Shown here one piece after another: positions 58,913-60,210 of a stretch of 60,210 nucleotides of DNA; the stretch's first letter is position 1; the number at the start of each line of letters is the position of its first letter. Made by a program: the position numbers and the translations under genes. The notes under the pieces were generated by a model. That model was not told the DNA's origin and did not search any database. It was given only the letters and a program-made list of their open reading frames with translations. The stretch comes from a bacterium (GTDB lineage: Bacteria; Hydrothermota; UBA3073; JACQXS01; JAQTXJ01), in assembly GCA_028688815.1 (NCBI GenBank), contig JAQTXJ010000004.1, positions 1-60,210 of the forward strand. The letters run 5' to 3'.

Positions 58913-59791
58913 ATGAAAATTATATTTTCGCCTGAGTGTATTAAATACAACAGTTCCGGGCATCCGGAATCTCCCGAAAGAGTTAAGAATACATATGAAT
59001 ATTTAAAAAATATGAAGAGCGAACAACCGTTCGCCCCTACAAATATGTATTGCAAACATATTCAATTTGTCGAGCCTGAATCTGCAAGTGATAAAGATAT
59101 ATTACTTGTACACAGCCAGGGGTTATTAAATGCAGTCAAGACGGGTAGTTTTTTTGATATGGATACGCCTGCTCTTCCAAATATATTTGACTACGCAAAA
59201 TTATCTGCAGGCGCAGCGATAAAAGCCGCAGAATTTGCAATTCAGGGAGAAACGGCATTTTCATTAATGAGACCGCCGGGGCATCACGCAGGAAAAAACA
59301 GCGTTGCCGGATTTTGTTATTTCAATAATATTGCAATTGCTATAAAGAAAATAAATGCTCCCCGAAGTGCCATACTTGACATTGATTGTCATCACGGAAA
59401 TGGGACAGAAGAAATATTTCTCGGGGATAAAAAAGTTTTATACGTGTCCTTACATCAAAGTCCGCTTTACCCGGGGACAGGTTTATTATCACAGGATAAT
59501 TGCATAAATTATCCTTTATCTGCGGGCACAGATGAAAAAGAATATTTAAGCACATTAGAAAAAGCAATTATACAAATAAAGGAGTTTGCTCCTGAAACAG
59601 TTGGGGTTTCCGCAGGATTTGATACGTATAAAGGCGACCCGATTACTAATTTGAACCTCGAAATCGGGAGTTACGAAAAGATAGGAGCTCTTATTCGTGG
59701 ATTAGATATGCCGTGTTTTGGGATATTAGAAGGTGGATACAGCACAGATATGGCGCAATGTGTTTATAGTTTTTTGAAAGGATTGGAATAA
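58913..59791 (+). CDS. Histone deacetylase / acetoin utilisation (AcuC)-family deacetylase
   Basis: RPPGHHAGKNSVAGFCYFNNIAIA; AILDIDCHHGNGTEEIF; SAGFDTYKGDP; ILEGGYS. Confidence 0.95.
   Translation: MKIIFSPECIKYNSSGHPESPERVKNTYEYLKNMKSEQPFAPTNMYCKHIQFVEPESASDKDILLVHSQGLLNAVKTGSFFDMDTPALPNIFDYAKLSAGAAIKAAEFAIQGETAFSLMRPPGHHAGKNSVAGFCYFNNIAIAIKKINAPRSAILDIDCHHGNGTEEIFLGDKKVLYVSLHQSPLYPGTGLLSQDNCINYPLSAGTDEKEYLSTLEKAIIQIKEFAPETVGVSAGFDTYKGDPITNLNLEIGSYEKIGALIRGLDMPCFGILEGGYSTDMAQCVYSFLKGLE
59019..59042. repeat. GCGAACaaccGTTCGCCCCTAC palindromic repeat inside the deacetylase CDS
   Basis: Matches the reverse complement of 46908-46934 in TCGCCCCTACAAA with a different but paired stem. Confidence 0.7.
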
Positions 59792-59982
59792 AAAAACAGT
59801 AAGGAGAGAACAGAAAAATTAACCACCCCGCCATAGCGGGGTAAACTCCGAACACGGAGAACAAAAGACGATTCAGGGTTAAAAAAACAACAGATGACAG
59901 AATGGAGATAGAAGTCCAACAGAATTGGAGAAGATATGCTCAGAACAAGTTAGGCCGCCTGCTCTAAAAGTCTGCTATAACG

Positions 59983-60210
59983 CGTTCCTTCGTCACGAAG
60001 TCTGACTAATCCTTTTCGTATCCTTAACTTATTCCTTAAGTTTTGTCCAACAGAACTGGACAAAACTGGATAAGATAGACTAACGTTCCTTCGTCACGAA
60101 GTCTGACTAATCCTTTTCGTATCCTTAACTTATTCCTTAAGTTTTGTCCAACAGAACTGGACAAAACTGGATAAGATAGACTAACGTTCCTTCGTCACGA
60201 AGTCTGACTA
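59983..60210. repeat. 101-bp tandem repeat array with internal hairpins, truncated by the window end
   Basis: Unit starts cgttccttcgtcacgaag at 59983, 60084 and 60185; two full copies identical by eye plus a partial third. Confidence 0.95.

Noticed and set aside
59983-60210. CRISPR array at the right edge
   Set aside because: Whole 101-bp units are identical with no unique spacers, and no cas genes are in the window.

Overview
AT-rich, gene-dense bacterial window with no rRNA, tRNA, CRISPR array or recognisable transposase. It looks like an uncultivated FCB-type or WOR-3-like lineage; that placement is inference from many T9SS type-A C-terminal sorting domains combined with an archaeal-type PheRS. 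Housekeeping genes: aspS, def, rpmE, pyrC, nrdD, metK, pheS/pheT, pyrH, GTP-dependent PEPCK. Accessory genes: secreted C25 gingipain-like proteases, FG-GAP and Kelch cargo proteins, an exported TldD/TldE-like pair, an NtrC-type two-component system, and a SxtI/SxtJ/SxtK-like carbamoyltransferase cassette. The most notable non-gene signal is a set of small dispersed structured repeats. One is a 42-44 bp palindrome family followed by a mini-hairpin; it has compensatory stem changes between copies, and one copy lies in frame inside a VanZ-like gene. Other repeat families sit inside HDAC-like, PheT and T9SS-linker coding sequence. Other points: a patatin gene with one in-frame TAA, paired NrdR-like boxes upstream of nrdD, a DUF1284 gene with no canonical start codon, an SppA fused to an outer-membrane-barrel-like domain, and a 101-bp tandem array at the right edge.
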